From: Silene conica
Taxonomy: Eukaryota > Streptophyta > Magnoliopsida > Caryophyllales > Caryophyllaceae
DNA: 64,000 nt
Reading direction: 5' to 3'
Assembly (NCBI GenBank): GCA_029255685.2
Contig: CM055319.2
Span: 25,267,568-25,331,567 of the forward strand
In this document: positions 1 through 11,802 of the stretch, in pieces
How the letters are laid out: every line of letters begins with the position of its first letter
Numbering within the stretch: the stretch's first letter is position 1
Translations under genes and position numbers: made by a program
Notes under the pieces: model-generated
What the model was told of the DNA's origin: nothing
Seen by the model: the letters and a program-made list of their open reading frames with translations, nothing else
Databases searched by the model: none

Positions 1-72
1 ACACAAACATAATTAAAATCATGCAAACACGAAATACGAACGGAAATACGACACACAACCATATACTACAAT

Positions 73-245
73 GCCAAATGGGCCGAATATGAGAAGTAAA
101 GCCTAATGGGCCGAATTTAAGAACATACGCCACTTGGGCTGAAAGTAGTAGCATAATGTCGTAATGGACCGAAAGTAAGAGAACAAAGTGTAAAGATTAG
201 TACAAGCCATCTGGGCCGAATTAGGATAGGGAAAATGGGCCAGAA
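73..245. repeat. Degenerate ~28-bp repeats carrying TGGGCC (site II-like) words
   Basis: The word ATGGGCCGAA or a near variant starts at 78, 106, 134, 164, 211 and 235. The first four spacings are 28, 28 and 30 bp, with similar purine-rich filler between. Further TGGGCY or complementary words follow to about 375. The block lies downstream of the env-like region in the Sirevirus 3' non-coding part. The rest of 1-419 shows nothing else I recognise. TGGGCY is the plant site II element bound by TCP factors; a regulatory role here is inference. Confidence 0.6.
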
Positions 246-419
246 ATTCAAAAGATAACAGGGCTAAATTGTTTGTAAAGGAAAAGAGAAGTAAGGGCAA
301 AGGTAAGTAATGGGCTATGGAAACCGGACACCACCACACGGCCCAACCCAGTCACACGTTAAACTCCAAGCCCAAACCTGAAAAACAGAGTTAGTAATAA
401 TACGAAACAGAATTCGAAA

Positions 420-1910
420 TCATTCGGGGTGACGGATAATGTGAGGATTAACGAACTGGGGACGGGTACGATATTCCAACGAATCAAGACGGTCAAGACA
501 ACTCGCCACATTGCGTCCTTGAGCATCAATGGCACGCTCGAAATTTAGAACCTTAAGACTTAGAGCTTTTACTGCCTCTAGACACTTAGCTCCGTCTTCT
601 CGTAACCCGCGGCTATCTTGAACTAATGCACCCCCTTGAGTCGTTAAAAAGTGATGACGATCACTTACTCCAATAATCTCTTCTTTAACGAACTTGATTT
701 CTCGGGTGAGTTTTTCAAGACTTTCATTGACCTTCTCCATCCAAACCCGTATACCAACATTCGTTGTTCCCGACCCCGGACCATTCTGGGACTTTGTGTC
801 CTTCAATCCAGCGACAACTGAGCACAATTTATCGACTTTTCCCTCAAGAACGCCCAGATTTCCGTTTCCTTTAACCTCCTCACTTTCTCGACCAAATAAC
901 AGAGCACCATCCTTCCCGAAAATACCCATCAACTTCATTAGCCTATCATTCATCCTATCCTTAGGACTAACACCATAGCTTCCAACATCAACAACTCCAG
1001 CATCAAATAGCAACTCCGATACCCACATGCCATAGGGTATATCAAGAGTTGAACTAAACCGTTCCTTAACCAAGATTTTCGAAATCTGACTAATTTTAGC
1101 AAAGAACAATGACGCGAGATTAACTTTAACACCCGTTAACCAATTAAACAAAACAACAGCTTCACAACAACTGAGTTTGTCACGACCACCCCGTCGTGGC
1201 AAAACTGAATTCCAGAGAAAATTAACAAAGAATTTCAACTTGGGATTAAAAAAATTCGTGAGCAAGGGACTGACTTCGGTGGCCTCATCATCAAAGTATT
1301 TTTTAATTTTCATCTTTTCGACTTTAGTAACATTAGACCATTCCTTACTCGGATCAAGAATGAGCCCTTAGTTCTTTAACAGAAAGACCCTACACATGTC
1401 TTCCACAGAAATCCCAATCTCCTTTCCATTAACAACAGTCACAACACCATTATCGACTAACTTGACCGAAGCATAAAATTGGACCAATTCAAATGGAAAA
1501 ATCAGACCCGAAAAGTTACTTATATAGACCCATTCTTGAAACAAAAGAAAGTTTTTAAAGAAATTAAGGGCAGGAACTCCGTCTACCCACGAAGTCGGGT
1601 AAAATCGACCCGCATGCACCGAATATGGTAAAAGACGGTCTATGAGCATACCTTCCTTTTTAGTCATCCTAACTTTCTCAAGACCTTCTTTAGTTGCTTC
1701 TCCTGAGATGTCTTGAAACAGAGGACGAGGTTCTTGAGCAATTGAGTCCTCTTCCATAACATCTTTCCCTTTCTCCAACTTACGACGCTTGCTAGATTCG
1801 GACTTAGGAATTTCAACAGCAACCGGTTCAGGTGATGGCGGTGGCGAAGGTGTCGGAGTGGGAGATGGTTGTTTGTGTCGAGATGACCGGCGAGCAGATA
1901 TAGGAGGCAT
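420..1910 (-). pseudogene. Env-like region of Sirevirus, broken
   Basis: Downstream of pol on the same strand. It opens with a Ser/Pro/Arg-rich stretch (MPPISARRSSRH, then a TPTPSPPPSPEP tract) and a Lys/Glu-rich segment. A globular part follows with GRFYPTSWVDGVPALNFF and LVQFYASVKL. It resembles the domain annotated in plants as 'putative plant transposon protein' and, in Sireviruses, as envelope-like protein. The later part is rich in Lys/Glu and predicted helical. I see no clear signal peptide or fusion peptide, so 'env' is a positional name only. The region looks broken about once. Confidence 0.6.
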
Positions 1911-2474
1911 TCTTATTATTTTTTTTTATTTGTTGGACGAGAGTTATAGGTGAGTTTAATTGGTGAATTTTTGATCTCAACAAGTTTTATGGAGGTAAAG
2001 TTATGGTGAGGTGATATTAATGTGAGGGTGGAGTTAGGGTAAGTGACGGTTATGAGAGGTAGAGTGTGGGAATGGGTAAGTTTCTTTTGAGAGGGAGGTG
2101 ACACGTGGGGTAGGTAAATAAAGCGGGGTTAATTAGTTGGTACGTATTTTTAAGTTGTTACGATTTTCTTGTTACGTGAATTTGGTAAGTACGACTTTAT
2201 TAAAAGTTACGTATTTGAGATACGTAACTATACTTATAGATAATATATATAATAATAGTATTTTTAGATATAAATTTGCTAATATTTGAATATTATTATT
2301 TTGATTTGAGAAATTGGTTGTGTACGTTCGTATAACACGTAGCAAGATATAATCAAGATTGAGCATTTAATAAAAAATAACACACATAGGCATGCAGCGG
2401 AATATACGGACACAGTCATATAATTCAGTCTTTTCATAGTCAATCATTGGGTTATTTTCAGCTCTTAAGATCGA
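1911..2474 (-). other. Spacer between Sirevirus pol and env-like region
   Basis: About 560 bp, A+T-rich especially 2200-2370, with no coding signal. A splice acceptor for an env-like subgenomic message could lie here, as proposed for some Sireviruses, but I cannot point to a convincing one. Confidence 0.5.
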
Positions 2475-5400
2475 TTAGGTGCCACCAATTAAACCAATTT
2501 CCAATCGTAAAGTCTCAAATCGTTCCCTAGCCAAAGGTTTAGTAAAAATATCCGCCCATTGTTTTTCCGTACTACAAAATTCCAACTTAATGTTTTTCTT
2601 TTCTACATGGTCACGTAAGAAGTGATGTCTAATCTCTATGTGTTTTGTTCTCGAGTGATGGGCCGGGTTTTTAGATATTATAATAGCACTCGTATTATCA
2701 CACAATATAGGTACACATCCCATGTCAATACCATAATCAAGTAATTGCTGTTTTAACCATAGTAGTTGGGAACATACCAGTGCGGCTGCAATATATTCTG
2801 CTTCTGCGGTTGACAAGGCGACTGAATTTTGTTTCTTGGATGCCCATGATATAATACATGGTCCAACGAAGGTCGCAAGTCCAGAAGTACATTTTCTATC
2901 TAAAGAGCAACCTGCATAATCCGCATCTGAATATCCTAATAGGTTAAAATTACAGTCCATAGGATACCATAGATATAATTTTGATGTTCCGATTAGGTAT
3001 CTTAGAATTCTCTTAACCGCAATCATATGCGATTCTTTTGGTGCAGATTGGAACCGAGCACAAACGCAGACACTAAATATTATATCTGGACGACTTGCAG
3101 TAAGATAAAGAAGTGAGCCGATCATACCTCTATAAGTAGTTTCATCTACTGACTTACCGTCCTCGTCTTTGGTGAGCTTCTTATCTGTTACCATTGGAGT
3201 AGGCATAGGATGAGAGGATTCCATTCCAAATTTCTTTATTAACTCTTTGACGTATTTTTGTTGATGGACTTTGATACCCTCGTTCGTTTGTTGAATTTGT
3301 AGACCAAGGAAGAATTTTAATTCTCCCATCATGCTCATCTCGAACTCGGATGTCATCAACTCTGAGAAATATTGGCACAACTTTTTGTTGGTTGAGCCAA
3401 ATATGATATCGTCAACGTAGATCTGGACAACTTGTAGATCGGAATTTTCACTTTTCAGAAATAGTGTCTTATCTACTGATCCTCTTTTGAATCCGCTTTC
3501 CAATAGAAACTTTGACAGTCTGTCGTACCATGCTCGAGGGGCCTGTTTCAGCCCGTAGAGAGCTTTGTCCAATCTGTACACATGATCCTTTAATTTGCTG
3601 TCAGGAAATCCAGGAGGTTGTTCGACATAGACTTCCTCCTGAAGATATCCGTTAAGGAATGCATTCTTAACATCCATTTGAAATAATTTCATTCCTTTAT
3701 GTGCAGCAAATGCTATGAGCAAGCGAATCGCTTCAAGGCGAGCAACATGAGCGAAGGTTTCGTCATAATCGATCCCTTCCTGTTGATTGTATCCTTGAAC
3801 GACCAATCTTGCTTTATTACGTACGATGACTACAGAGTCATCTAATTTGTTTCTGAAAACCCATCTCGTTCCAATCACTGATCTATCTTTTGGACGAGGA
3901 ACGAGATGCCATACTTTATTCCTGTCGAATTGTTGTAGTTCTTCTTGCATGGCGACTATCCAGTCAGGTTCTGTAAGAGCTTCTTTTATGTTTGGAGGTT
4001 CAATTGTGGAGAGAAAGGAGTAGAAGGAACATAAGTTGTTTAAGCTTCTTCGAGTTTGAACTCCTTCCGTAAGGCTTCCTATAATGTTATCCAGAGGGTG
4101 AGAGCCTTTATATCTCCAGTTTCTTGATTGATTATTTTCATTGCTACTGCTTGACTCGGGATTTTGACTTGTTCCCCCTGAATCCAAACCAGGGTTTGTA
4201 GGAGAGTCAGATATAACTATGACCTCTTCCCTTTGGTTTTGATTCAAAGTTGTAGCTTCATTAGCTACAACTCTGGGTTCTAAGTCATTGGTTTGAGAGT
4301 TATCTACAGTATCATCAACTGTAGTTTCATCTCTCGCACCATTTCCTTCCAAGTCAAGTTCATCATTGTTTCCTTGAATTTCGCCTTCATCATTATTTTC
4401 TATTTCAGGAGGATCTTCCCTTGACAAACGAAAGTCAGGTTCGTCTAGGTTTTCCTCTTCGTCCTGTAAAGGCTTGTTGAAGGCATTATTCTCATCAAAG
4501 ATAACATGTATACTTTCTTCTATGCATAAGGTACGTTTGTTAAAAACTTTATAGGCCTGACTATGATCAGAATATCCTATGAAAATTGCCTGATCACTTC
4601 TAGGGTCAAATTTGCTTAAACGATTTTTACCATTGTTATGAACAAGGTATTTACTCCCAAAACATCTTAAATGAGATATATTAGGTTTACAACCACGTAA
4701 AAGTTCATAAGGTGTCTTTTTAAGGATAGGTCTAATCATAGCACGATTAGGAATATAGCAAGCTGTACTGATAGCCTCAGCCTAAAAGTTTCTAGGTAGG
4801 CCACTACAAAGAAGCATTGTTCTAGCCATGTCTTCTAGGGTTCTGTTCATGCGTTCTACTACTCCGTTTTGTTGTGGTGTTCTAGGTGCAGAGAAGTTAT
4901 GTCCAACACCGTTGGATGTACAGAATTCAATAAAAGCATGGTTGTCAAACTCAGTTCCATGGTCAGTTCGAATAGTTACTAGATTAGTTTTTAATTTGTT
5001 TTGAACAAGTTTCATAAGACCAACAAATTCATCAAATGTTTCATCTTTAGAATGAAGAAAGATTGGCCAAACAAATCTAGAATAATCATCAACTAGAACG
5101 AAAACATACCTGGAACCGCCTCTGCTTCTTACCTTCATAGGGCCACAGAGATCCATATGTACTAGGTCAAGAGCTTGGTTAGTACTTACTATTATTTTTG
5201 GTTTGAAGGATGATCTGACGTGTTTACATCGTGCACATGTGTCGCACAACTTTTCTTGATCAAACTTGATCTTGGGAAGACCTTCGACCAAGTGTCATCT
5301 CTTCAATTTGTTAAGAATAGGAGAACTAATATGCCCAAATCTCTTATGCCAGAGACATGGATCATTTAACATAACTTTCATACATGAGAGAGAGTCAGTA

Positions 5401-5774
5401 GGCACAACGTTTAAATCAATCATATAAATATTTTTCTTTCTATGACCTTCAAGAATAACTTTACTTGTACCTTCCATAATTATACGACAAACATCTGTAT
5501 GAAAAACAACTTTGTTTCCTTTGTCGCATAATTGGGATATACTAATTAAGTTATGTTTAAGACCACTTACCAGATATACATCGCTAATAGAGTGAGAAGA
5601 TGAGATGCCTATCTTACCGACACCTATTACCTTTCCCTTTTTGTTGTCACCGAAGGTGACCTTTCCTCCGTCGAATGGTTCCAAGGTAGTGAATAGGTTG
5701 GCGTCGCCTGTCATGTGTCGAGAGCATCCACTCTCGAGGTACCATAGATTATTCTCTTTAGCGATTATCTGCAC
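2475..5774 (-). pseudogene. pol: Sirevirus pol: protease end, integrase, reverse transcriptase, RNase H
   Basis: From high to low coordinates: a pre-integrase segment (LWYLESGCSRHMTG, then LWHKRFGHIS); an integrase core (LVHMDLCGPM, FVLVDDYSRF, RTDHGTEFDNH, HNFSAPRTPQQNGVVERMNR, i.e. the DDE acidic residues); and a copia reverse transcriptase with [36 protein letters not shown] and the catalytic [10 protein letters not shown] box. RNase H follows with [26 protein letters not shown] and [18 protein letters not shown] is typical of the Sirevirus/Maximus lineage. A hydrophilic acidic linker rich in Asn, Glu and Asp separates integrase and RT. The region looks broken about twice. Confidence 0.9.
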
Positions 5775-5782
5775 AATGTAAT

Positions 5783-8036
5783 TTAAAGACAGGTCTTAGG
5801 TACCCAAGCATACTTGGGTCCTTTTGAGTTAGTGATAATAAAAACATCTTCCTTTTTAACCCAGACTTGTCTCACTATAGGTCTCTTGTATCTGTGGTAG
5901 TTAGGTTTTGTTGGTCTAGTGTGAGTCTTTGGGTTTTGTCTCTTGTAGGTTGTAGGTTTAGGAGTTTGAGTGGTTCTATTTTTCTTTTCTGCGTAATTAA
6001 AGGACATGTCATAGAACCATCTATGGTCATTATTTCTTTCCTCAACCTTTTCATTACCTTCCTCACTGTCAATGATAGATATGGAATCATTTGGTATACC
6101 TAGAGATTTCACAAATTTGACTCCAGTTTTGAAGTCGAGTGCGTGTTTTACACAGTTTTCTCGTAGGTGTCCAGTATAACCACAACAAGTACAAATCAAA
6201 TATTCAGGCAAGTCTACATACTTTCTTTTTCTAAAGTCACGTTCATCGGGTTTTTGTTGACATTTAGAATGGTCTCTCCTACCATAGCACTCATGACCTA
6301 GACCCATCTTCATGTTGTTATCATATTGTTCAGTTAGGAAGTTTAGTACGTAAGTACTTCCTTCCCATTTTTCGTGAACCTTGCGAGCATGAAGAAGAAG
6401 GTCTTTTAAAGAATCTATTTCTTTTAAGCAAGATGAGTGGTCAACGTTGTTAGATTCTTTCAAGTCTTGAATATCCTTATTAAAATTGAGCACGATTTTC
6501 GCATGTTCCTTTTTATTTTTGGTTATGTTGAATTCCAGATCCATGATCTTTTGCTCGAGGATTTCAACTTCTTCTTGATGAGTTTCATCTACAACCACTG
6601 GTGTAGGTTTACTCTTTAGAAGTTCATTAGACCTTTTTAGATCTGAGGTTATAGCTTCATTGGCTATAATCTTAGAGTCAAGCTCTTTAATGTTGAGTTT
6701 CAATTTTGAGATTACAGCTTCATTGGCTGTAACTTTAGACTCACGAATTTTCTTCTCAGACATTACTGTTTCCAATTTAACATTTGTGTCAATGTTAACT
6801 TTGGATTTCAGTTTCTTAACTTTGGCCTTTAAGAGTTGATTTTCCTCTGCAATGTCAAGGATCTGTTCCTTCAATTCGTCTAATTCAAGACTTTGTTCGT
6901 GACATTGGTCTAAGGTTTGTTCGAAATAATTAATTAATGCAGATTTAGATAAATTTTTAACTTGACTCTTAAGCTGTAAAAAATTTACCTCTTGGTCTTC
7001 ATCTTCTGAATCAGATTCTCCATAGAGGCAGAATTGTGATGAGTCATGATCGTCGGAGATTAGATCCAAACTGATGTTGCTTAGGCACAGGTTAGCAACT
7101 TCCTCTTCTTCTGAGTCTTCGTCATTGTCGGAATCCAATTCTCCCCAACAAGATGCGAGCATAACCTTCTTGAATTCAGTCTTGGTTTTATCTCGTTTGG
7201 ATTTGTCTTTTATTTTGTCCCAGCTTGGACAGTCCTTGATCATATGCCCTTGATCACCACATTTAAAGCACCCTCGTTTGAAGAAGGTTTGCTTAGAGTC
7301 ATTCTTTTTCTTGTCACTTGTCCTATTGTTTGATTTGGTATATCTGCCTTTGAAGACTGCCCTTTTAAAGCGTCTTGCGAATAGAACTGTTTCATCTTCC
7401 AGTTCAGGTTCGCATTCTTCGCTTGTAGAGGCTTGTAAGGCAATGTTTTTGTTTTTAGGATGATCATCATCATCTCTATTCAGCATGATCTCATGAGCTA
7501 TTAGAGATCCAACAAGTTCTTGATAAGTCATGGTCGAGAGATCACGAGCTTCTTCAATTGCAGTGACTTTAGGTTGCCACTTTTTGGTAAGGCTTCTAAG
7601 GACCTTTCTGACTATGTCCTCAGAATCATACTTCCTACCAAGGTTCCGCAGTTCATTAAGTATGCAGGAGAATCGTGCAGACATGCTATCAATCGATTCA
7701 TTCTTTTCCATAGTGAAAAGTTCATATCGTTGAATAAGCAAGTCTATACGATGTTTCCTAACTGCGGAGGTACCTTCGTAGGCGAGTTCTAGACCATCCC
7801 ATATTTCTTTGGCTGAATTACAAGAGGAAAAGCGATCAAATTCAGAAGTAATCATACCGTTTTGAAGTAGACTCATGGCTTTTGAATTTTTCTCAGCAAT
7901 CTTGTAATCAGCTTCCACATAGTCACTTTCTGGTTTCTCATATGTGGTTCCATTTGCAGAAGCAACCAAGATCTTTCTTGGTCCAGTTTGAATTATTTTC
8001 TAGCATTCCCAGTCACATCCTTTGACGTAGTGGGTC
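5783..8036 (-). pseudogene. gag: Sirevirus gag (main part), interrupted by a nested element
   Basis: A copia-type gag (NSKAMSLLQNGM, EIWDGLELAYEGTS), then a CCHC zinc knuckle (CFKCGDQGHMIKDC), an acidic patch (DSDNDEDSEEEE), and a long Leu/Glu/Lys coiled coil in which ANEA(V/I) recurs. A second cysteine cluster (CTCCGYTGHLRENC) sits near the C-terminus with a basic tail. At over 720 residues it is far longer than most copia gags, as is usual in Sireviruses. The opening codons lie on the far side of the nested element (17318-17385). Apart from that insertion it looks broken about once. Confidence 0.85.
8032..8036 (+). repeat. Target-site duplication GGGTC, left copy
   Basis: GGGTC immediately precedes the TGTTGG start of the 5' LTR and recurs at 17313-17317 right after the CAACA end of the 3' LTR. 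This fixes both element ends. Confidence 0.97.
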
Positions 8037-9344
8037 TGTTGGAGGAAGTGTCCTCGACAATAGTGTGTTGACGTAATTAAAACTCATTTGAAATGAAACA
8101 CAACTGGGAGTGTTACTCTTTTAAAGTCAACTGATCAACATTTATCGATAATGATTGGCTGTCTAGAGTTTGACATTATCGTCATATGATGGTGGTGATC
8201 AGTTGATCCCTTAAGGTCATATCTTTAGGGAATTCCGTCTCAATGGAATAATTAATTAATATTGTATTGGATACAAATTAATTAATAACTAGAAATTTTG
8301 GAAATAATTTTATATGACGAATATTTCTATAATGGGATTATAATAATAATTAAAGTCAAAGTAATAAAGTTGTTTTATTACTCGGTTTTTATTTATTCGT
8401 TTAAGAAACGATTAAATTGAGAATGAACACGGTTGATCATAAAATTACAAAGAGTTGTAATTAAATTATGACATTACATTTTTGTACAATAATAATTTCG
8501 AAATATTGGGATAATTATTTAAATGTAATAAATTTGTAAATTATGAATTTTAATAGTTAAAATTGCACAATTAACAAATTGAGTCATGTGTTATGGAACA
8601 TATGTGACATGTTACAAATAACACAATTGACAAAGATAAAATGGGTCCATTTTTGGACCTCATTTGGACCGTGTAACATGTAGTGTGCATGTGAGTTTTT
8701 GGTGTGTGTAAGTGTATAAAGGTTGAGTGTAAGGCAAAATGAAGGTGTAAGGAATATCTTATGCATTTGTGTAAGTGTAAGAAGGCCATGCATTGGCTCT
8801 CCTTGGGAGCCTTGGCCGGCCATGATGCTTGCTCAAGCAAGCTCATGTGCTTATATAAGGCACACCTTATTCATACAACATAAAATATATTTTTGGCTAA
8901 GTGTTGTGTGCATGCTTACTCTCTCATTCTACAAAGCACTTACATACTACAACCTCATTCTAACAACTCCTTAGTTAAAAATAGTTTTTACTAAGGAAAT
9001 AATTATTTCCATTACTAAATAATATTAAGGGTAATATTATTAATATTTCTAGTATACTTATACTAATTTTCTAGTAACAAAATTAGTATTAGTTTGAGAT
9101 CGGGTCCTTGATACGCACCTTTAGGAGACGATTTTTGTTAGATCGTTACAAGAGGATTTCGGTATTGAAGACTCAAGTAATAGGTGATTATTGAGTATAA
9201 ACCTTCTAAAACCAATGTAAGGACAATCTCATCTTATGATATCATCTTGCATGCATAAGATCCATTTAAGTTTTTATGACTAAACTTAAAGAAACAAAAC
9301 TCATATTAGATTTGAGTATAAAATGTGGAACTCAGTTTCCAACA
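8037..9344 (+). repeat. 5' LTR of gag-only element
   Basis: Begins TGTTGGAGGAAG and ends GTTTCCAACA; TGTTG/CAACA are the inverted termini. Repeated at 16005-17312. A short TATATAA-containing segment near 8852 lies within it and could be a core promoter (inference). Confidence 0.97.
8127..8206. promoter_or_regulatory. Nested inverted repeat in U3 of gag-only element
   Basis: Outer arms TCAACTGATCA (8127-8137) and TGATCAGTTGA (8196-8206) are perfect 11-bp complements. Inner arms CGATAATG (8146-8153) and CATTATCG (8174-8181) are perfect 8-bp complements. The structure starts 90 bp into the LTR and recurs in the 3' LTR, 7968 bp further on. The copia element at 38406-47026 has the same arrangement at the same LTR depth with changed but still pairing arms. 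Confidence 0.8.
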
Positions 9345-9346
9345 AT

Positions 9347-9358
9347 TGGTATCAGAGC
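9347..9358 (+). other. Primer binding site (initiator Met tRNA)
   Basis: TGGTATCAGAGC two bases after the 5' LTR, complementary to the 3' end of plant initiator-Met tRNA, the usual copia primer. Confidence 0.95.
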
Positions 9359-11802
9359 ATTACGGTTGTTGCATGCATGATCGGATTCATGTTTTATGTT
9401 AAAATCGGTTTAACATATATTTCGAAAATTTCGAAATAATTGTGATTTATTATGATAAATCACAAAATAATTTTGCATGTTAAAGTTTCTGTTTCTAAAA
9501 TGGTTTTAGGACATAAAAATAATTTTATGGATTTTTTTTTTTCATTTTTATATTTATTTGTATATTTTGTAGTTTAAATCGGTTTTAAACAACAATTAAT
9601 GGGAAAAATAGCTAAAAATAGTTTCTGGCCGAGATTTTTTGATATGTTCTCACATGCATATTTAATGTATTGTATATGATTTTTCGTAAGAAATGGAGTT
9701 AATATGCATGGATTATGAATTTTATGAGATAAATAGTCATAATATGAGTAAAAATGGGTATATATGGTTATATTTCGAATTTGACCTTAATAATTTTATG
9801 AGAAGTCACATGCAATATATAAAGTTCCTGTATGAATTTTCGAAATTATTGGACTTAATTTGCATGATTAATGATTTTTGTAGTAAAAATCGTATTAATA
9901 GTGACTTAAATTCGACTTTAATAGTTATAGTTGGAATTTTGCCATAAAAACTTTACACAATGTCACATGCAATATTTACAGTATGTATGTAAGTTTTGGG
10001 AATTTATTCTCAAGTGATGCATGATTTATGATTTTAATGGTTAAAATCGGACAAATAGTGACTTATTGTGTTAAAAATAGTTAATCTTAATATTATGGCA
10101 TGAAATTTTACCCATAGATGTCTTATATGATAGGAACATCAGATCTAAAAGTTAGATGTCAAAAAGTTTCTGTTTTTATGATTATTAATTTTAATGAGTT
10201 AATTAGTTAATAATCGTAATTTATGAGTCGGAAAAAATAAAATTTCGAGTATGGTCTGTAATTTTTGATCTTTTTCAGATTCTAATATGTACTTTAGGAT
10301 GACTAAAAATTTATAGCAATTTATTGCAAGTTTTTATAATTTAAATCGGATTTTAAACCATAAAAACGGCTTTTATACGATTTATTTAAGAAATAAGCCA
10401 TAAATAATTGCAAAAGACCATTTTAATAATTTCTGAAATTTTAGAAAATTTCCAGAAAGTTTAAAATTTTTGAATTTTAAATTTCGAATTTTATTGACTC
10501 ATTTGGCCATATTTTGTTTATTTTTTCCCGAAAATACAAGTAATTTATGAACAATAATGCAAAATCAAGTTAGATCATGATCAAATATTAGTAGAGACTA
10601 AACATTGATTCCTAAAGTAAGTTAGGATGATTAACTTGGACATAAATGAGATTTATGTAATTTTGGATGATTTTAATAGTTAAAATCGCGCATATCCGTA
10701 AAAACCGTAAACAAATATGAGATATTTGCTCCCATAAGGCGATTTGGCATTAAAAATTGAGCATGTGCATACATATTTTATTATTGCAATTTATTTAATA
10801 TGAATGTCATATTTTGAATGTTATTTATATAATTTGGAATTATGTAATTTTTCTTAGTATGGCCTTAGTTTTAATCAATATTACCCGTAATGTAAGGGAA
10901 TATTGATTCGGTTGTAATTTATGTGATCTCGTATCACGGGTTTGTAATTTAATTTAAATTTTCAGTTTTACAATAGAATAGTTGTATTATTTTATTGTAA
11001 TTCCGGAGATCCAAAAGACGGTGCCATACGGAAAGGAGTTCCGACAAGACGGTGTTTTCTTGGATGGCGTGCCAATGAAGTTCAAGGGACCAAGGAGTTG
11101 GTTTCCGAATTTGTAATAGTTAATTAGTTTTTCTATTACTAGGAAGGCCATACTAGGATTTTATTGCTTTATTGCTTTTATTTTTGCATTTTAATATGTT
11201 TGCATGCATAGCCAAATCGCCATAAACATGCATGTTAGTTTAGATCGTTAAAAACGACCGTGTCAATTATAATTATCGAGTTCACCAATTTAATTCGCTT
11301 AAAGGAGATGGATAATAAATTGACAAGACCTCTATATTAAACAAAAACAATTGAGAATTAGCCTTACCAAATAGTAGAACCCATGAGCTTCTATTTCGTG
11401 GGGTGGTGCTAGTCCAGTGGGCAGTACGAACCCCATTACGTAGGATAAGTGGGGCGATGGGATGGATTCAGTCCAGTGGGCGGATCGCATCCCGATGCAT
11501 TTGAAATTTGGTTTGTACTCAACGGAAGTGTAGAGGACCAGTGGTCAATGTGTTCCGGGCTAAGATGAATAAATAATTATTTGTCATCAACCAAGAGTTC
11601 TAGGGTAGAACCGGTTTATTTTAACCCACCAAACCATATTGTTGGGTCGGAGTTCCAGTGGTTCACGATTTCGATAGTATGGGTTTGGGTCTTGGAATCA
11701 TTTATAAAATTGGATAGAGGTCATTTTATAGATGCATCAACTTAGTAAATATGTTTACAAGTTAAAATGAAAATTAAAACGATTAGCATTTAATTTCTTC
11801 AT
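9359..11802 (+). other. Long untranslated leader of gag-only element
   Basis: About 2.4 kb, strongly A+T-rich from 9400 to 10980, with many short words such as TTAAAATCG and CATGCAATAT but no coding signal. From about 11340 it becomes more balanced, with a repeated 'CCAGTGG(G)' word (near 11415, 11475, 11541 and 11655). The last 250 bp (GGGTCTTGGAATCATTTATA) resemble the leader of the copia at 38406-47026. A packaging signal would be expected here but is not identifiable by eye. Confidence 0.7.

Noticed and set aside
420-1910. Host gene between repeats
   Set aside because: Same strand and order as the Sirevirus, directly downstream of RNase H, and matches the env-position protein class of that lineage.
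8571-8846. Small ORF pairs duplicated at 8571-8974 and 16539-16942
   Set aside because: Duplicated because they lie in the two LTRs of one element; no coding features.
9347-9358. tRNA gene fragments (TGGTATCAGAGC and GGCGCCGTTGCCGGGGA words)
   Set aside because: These are retrotransposon primer binding sites beside LTRs; no cloverleaf.
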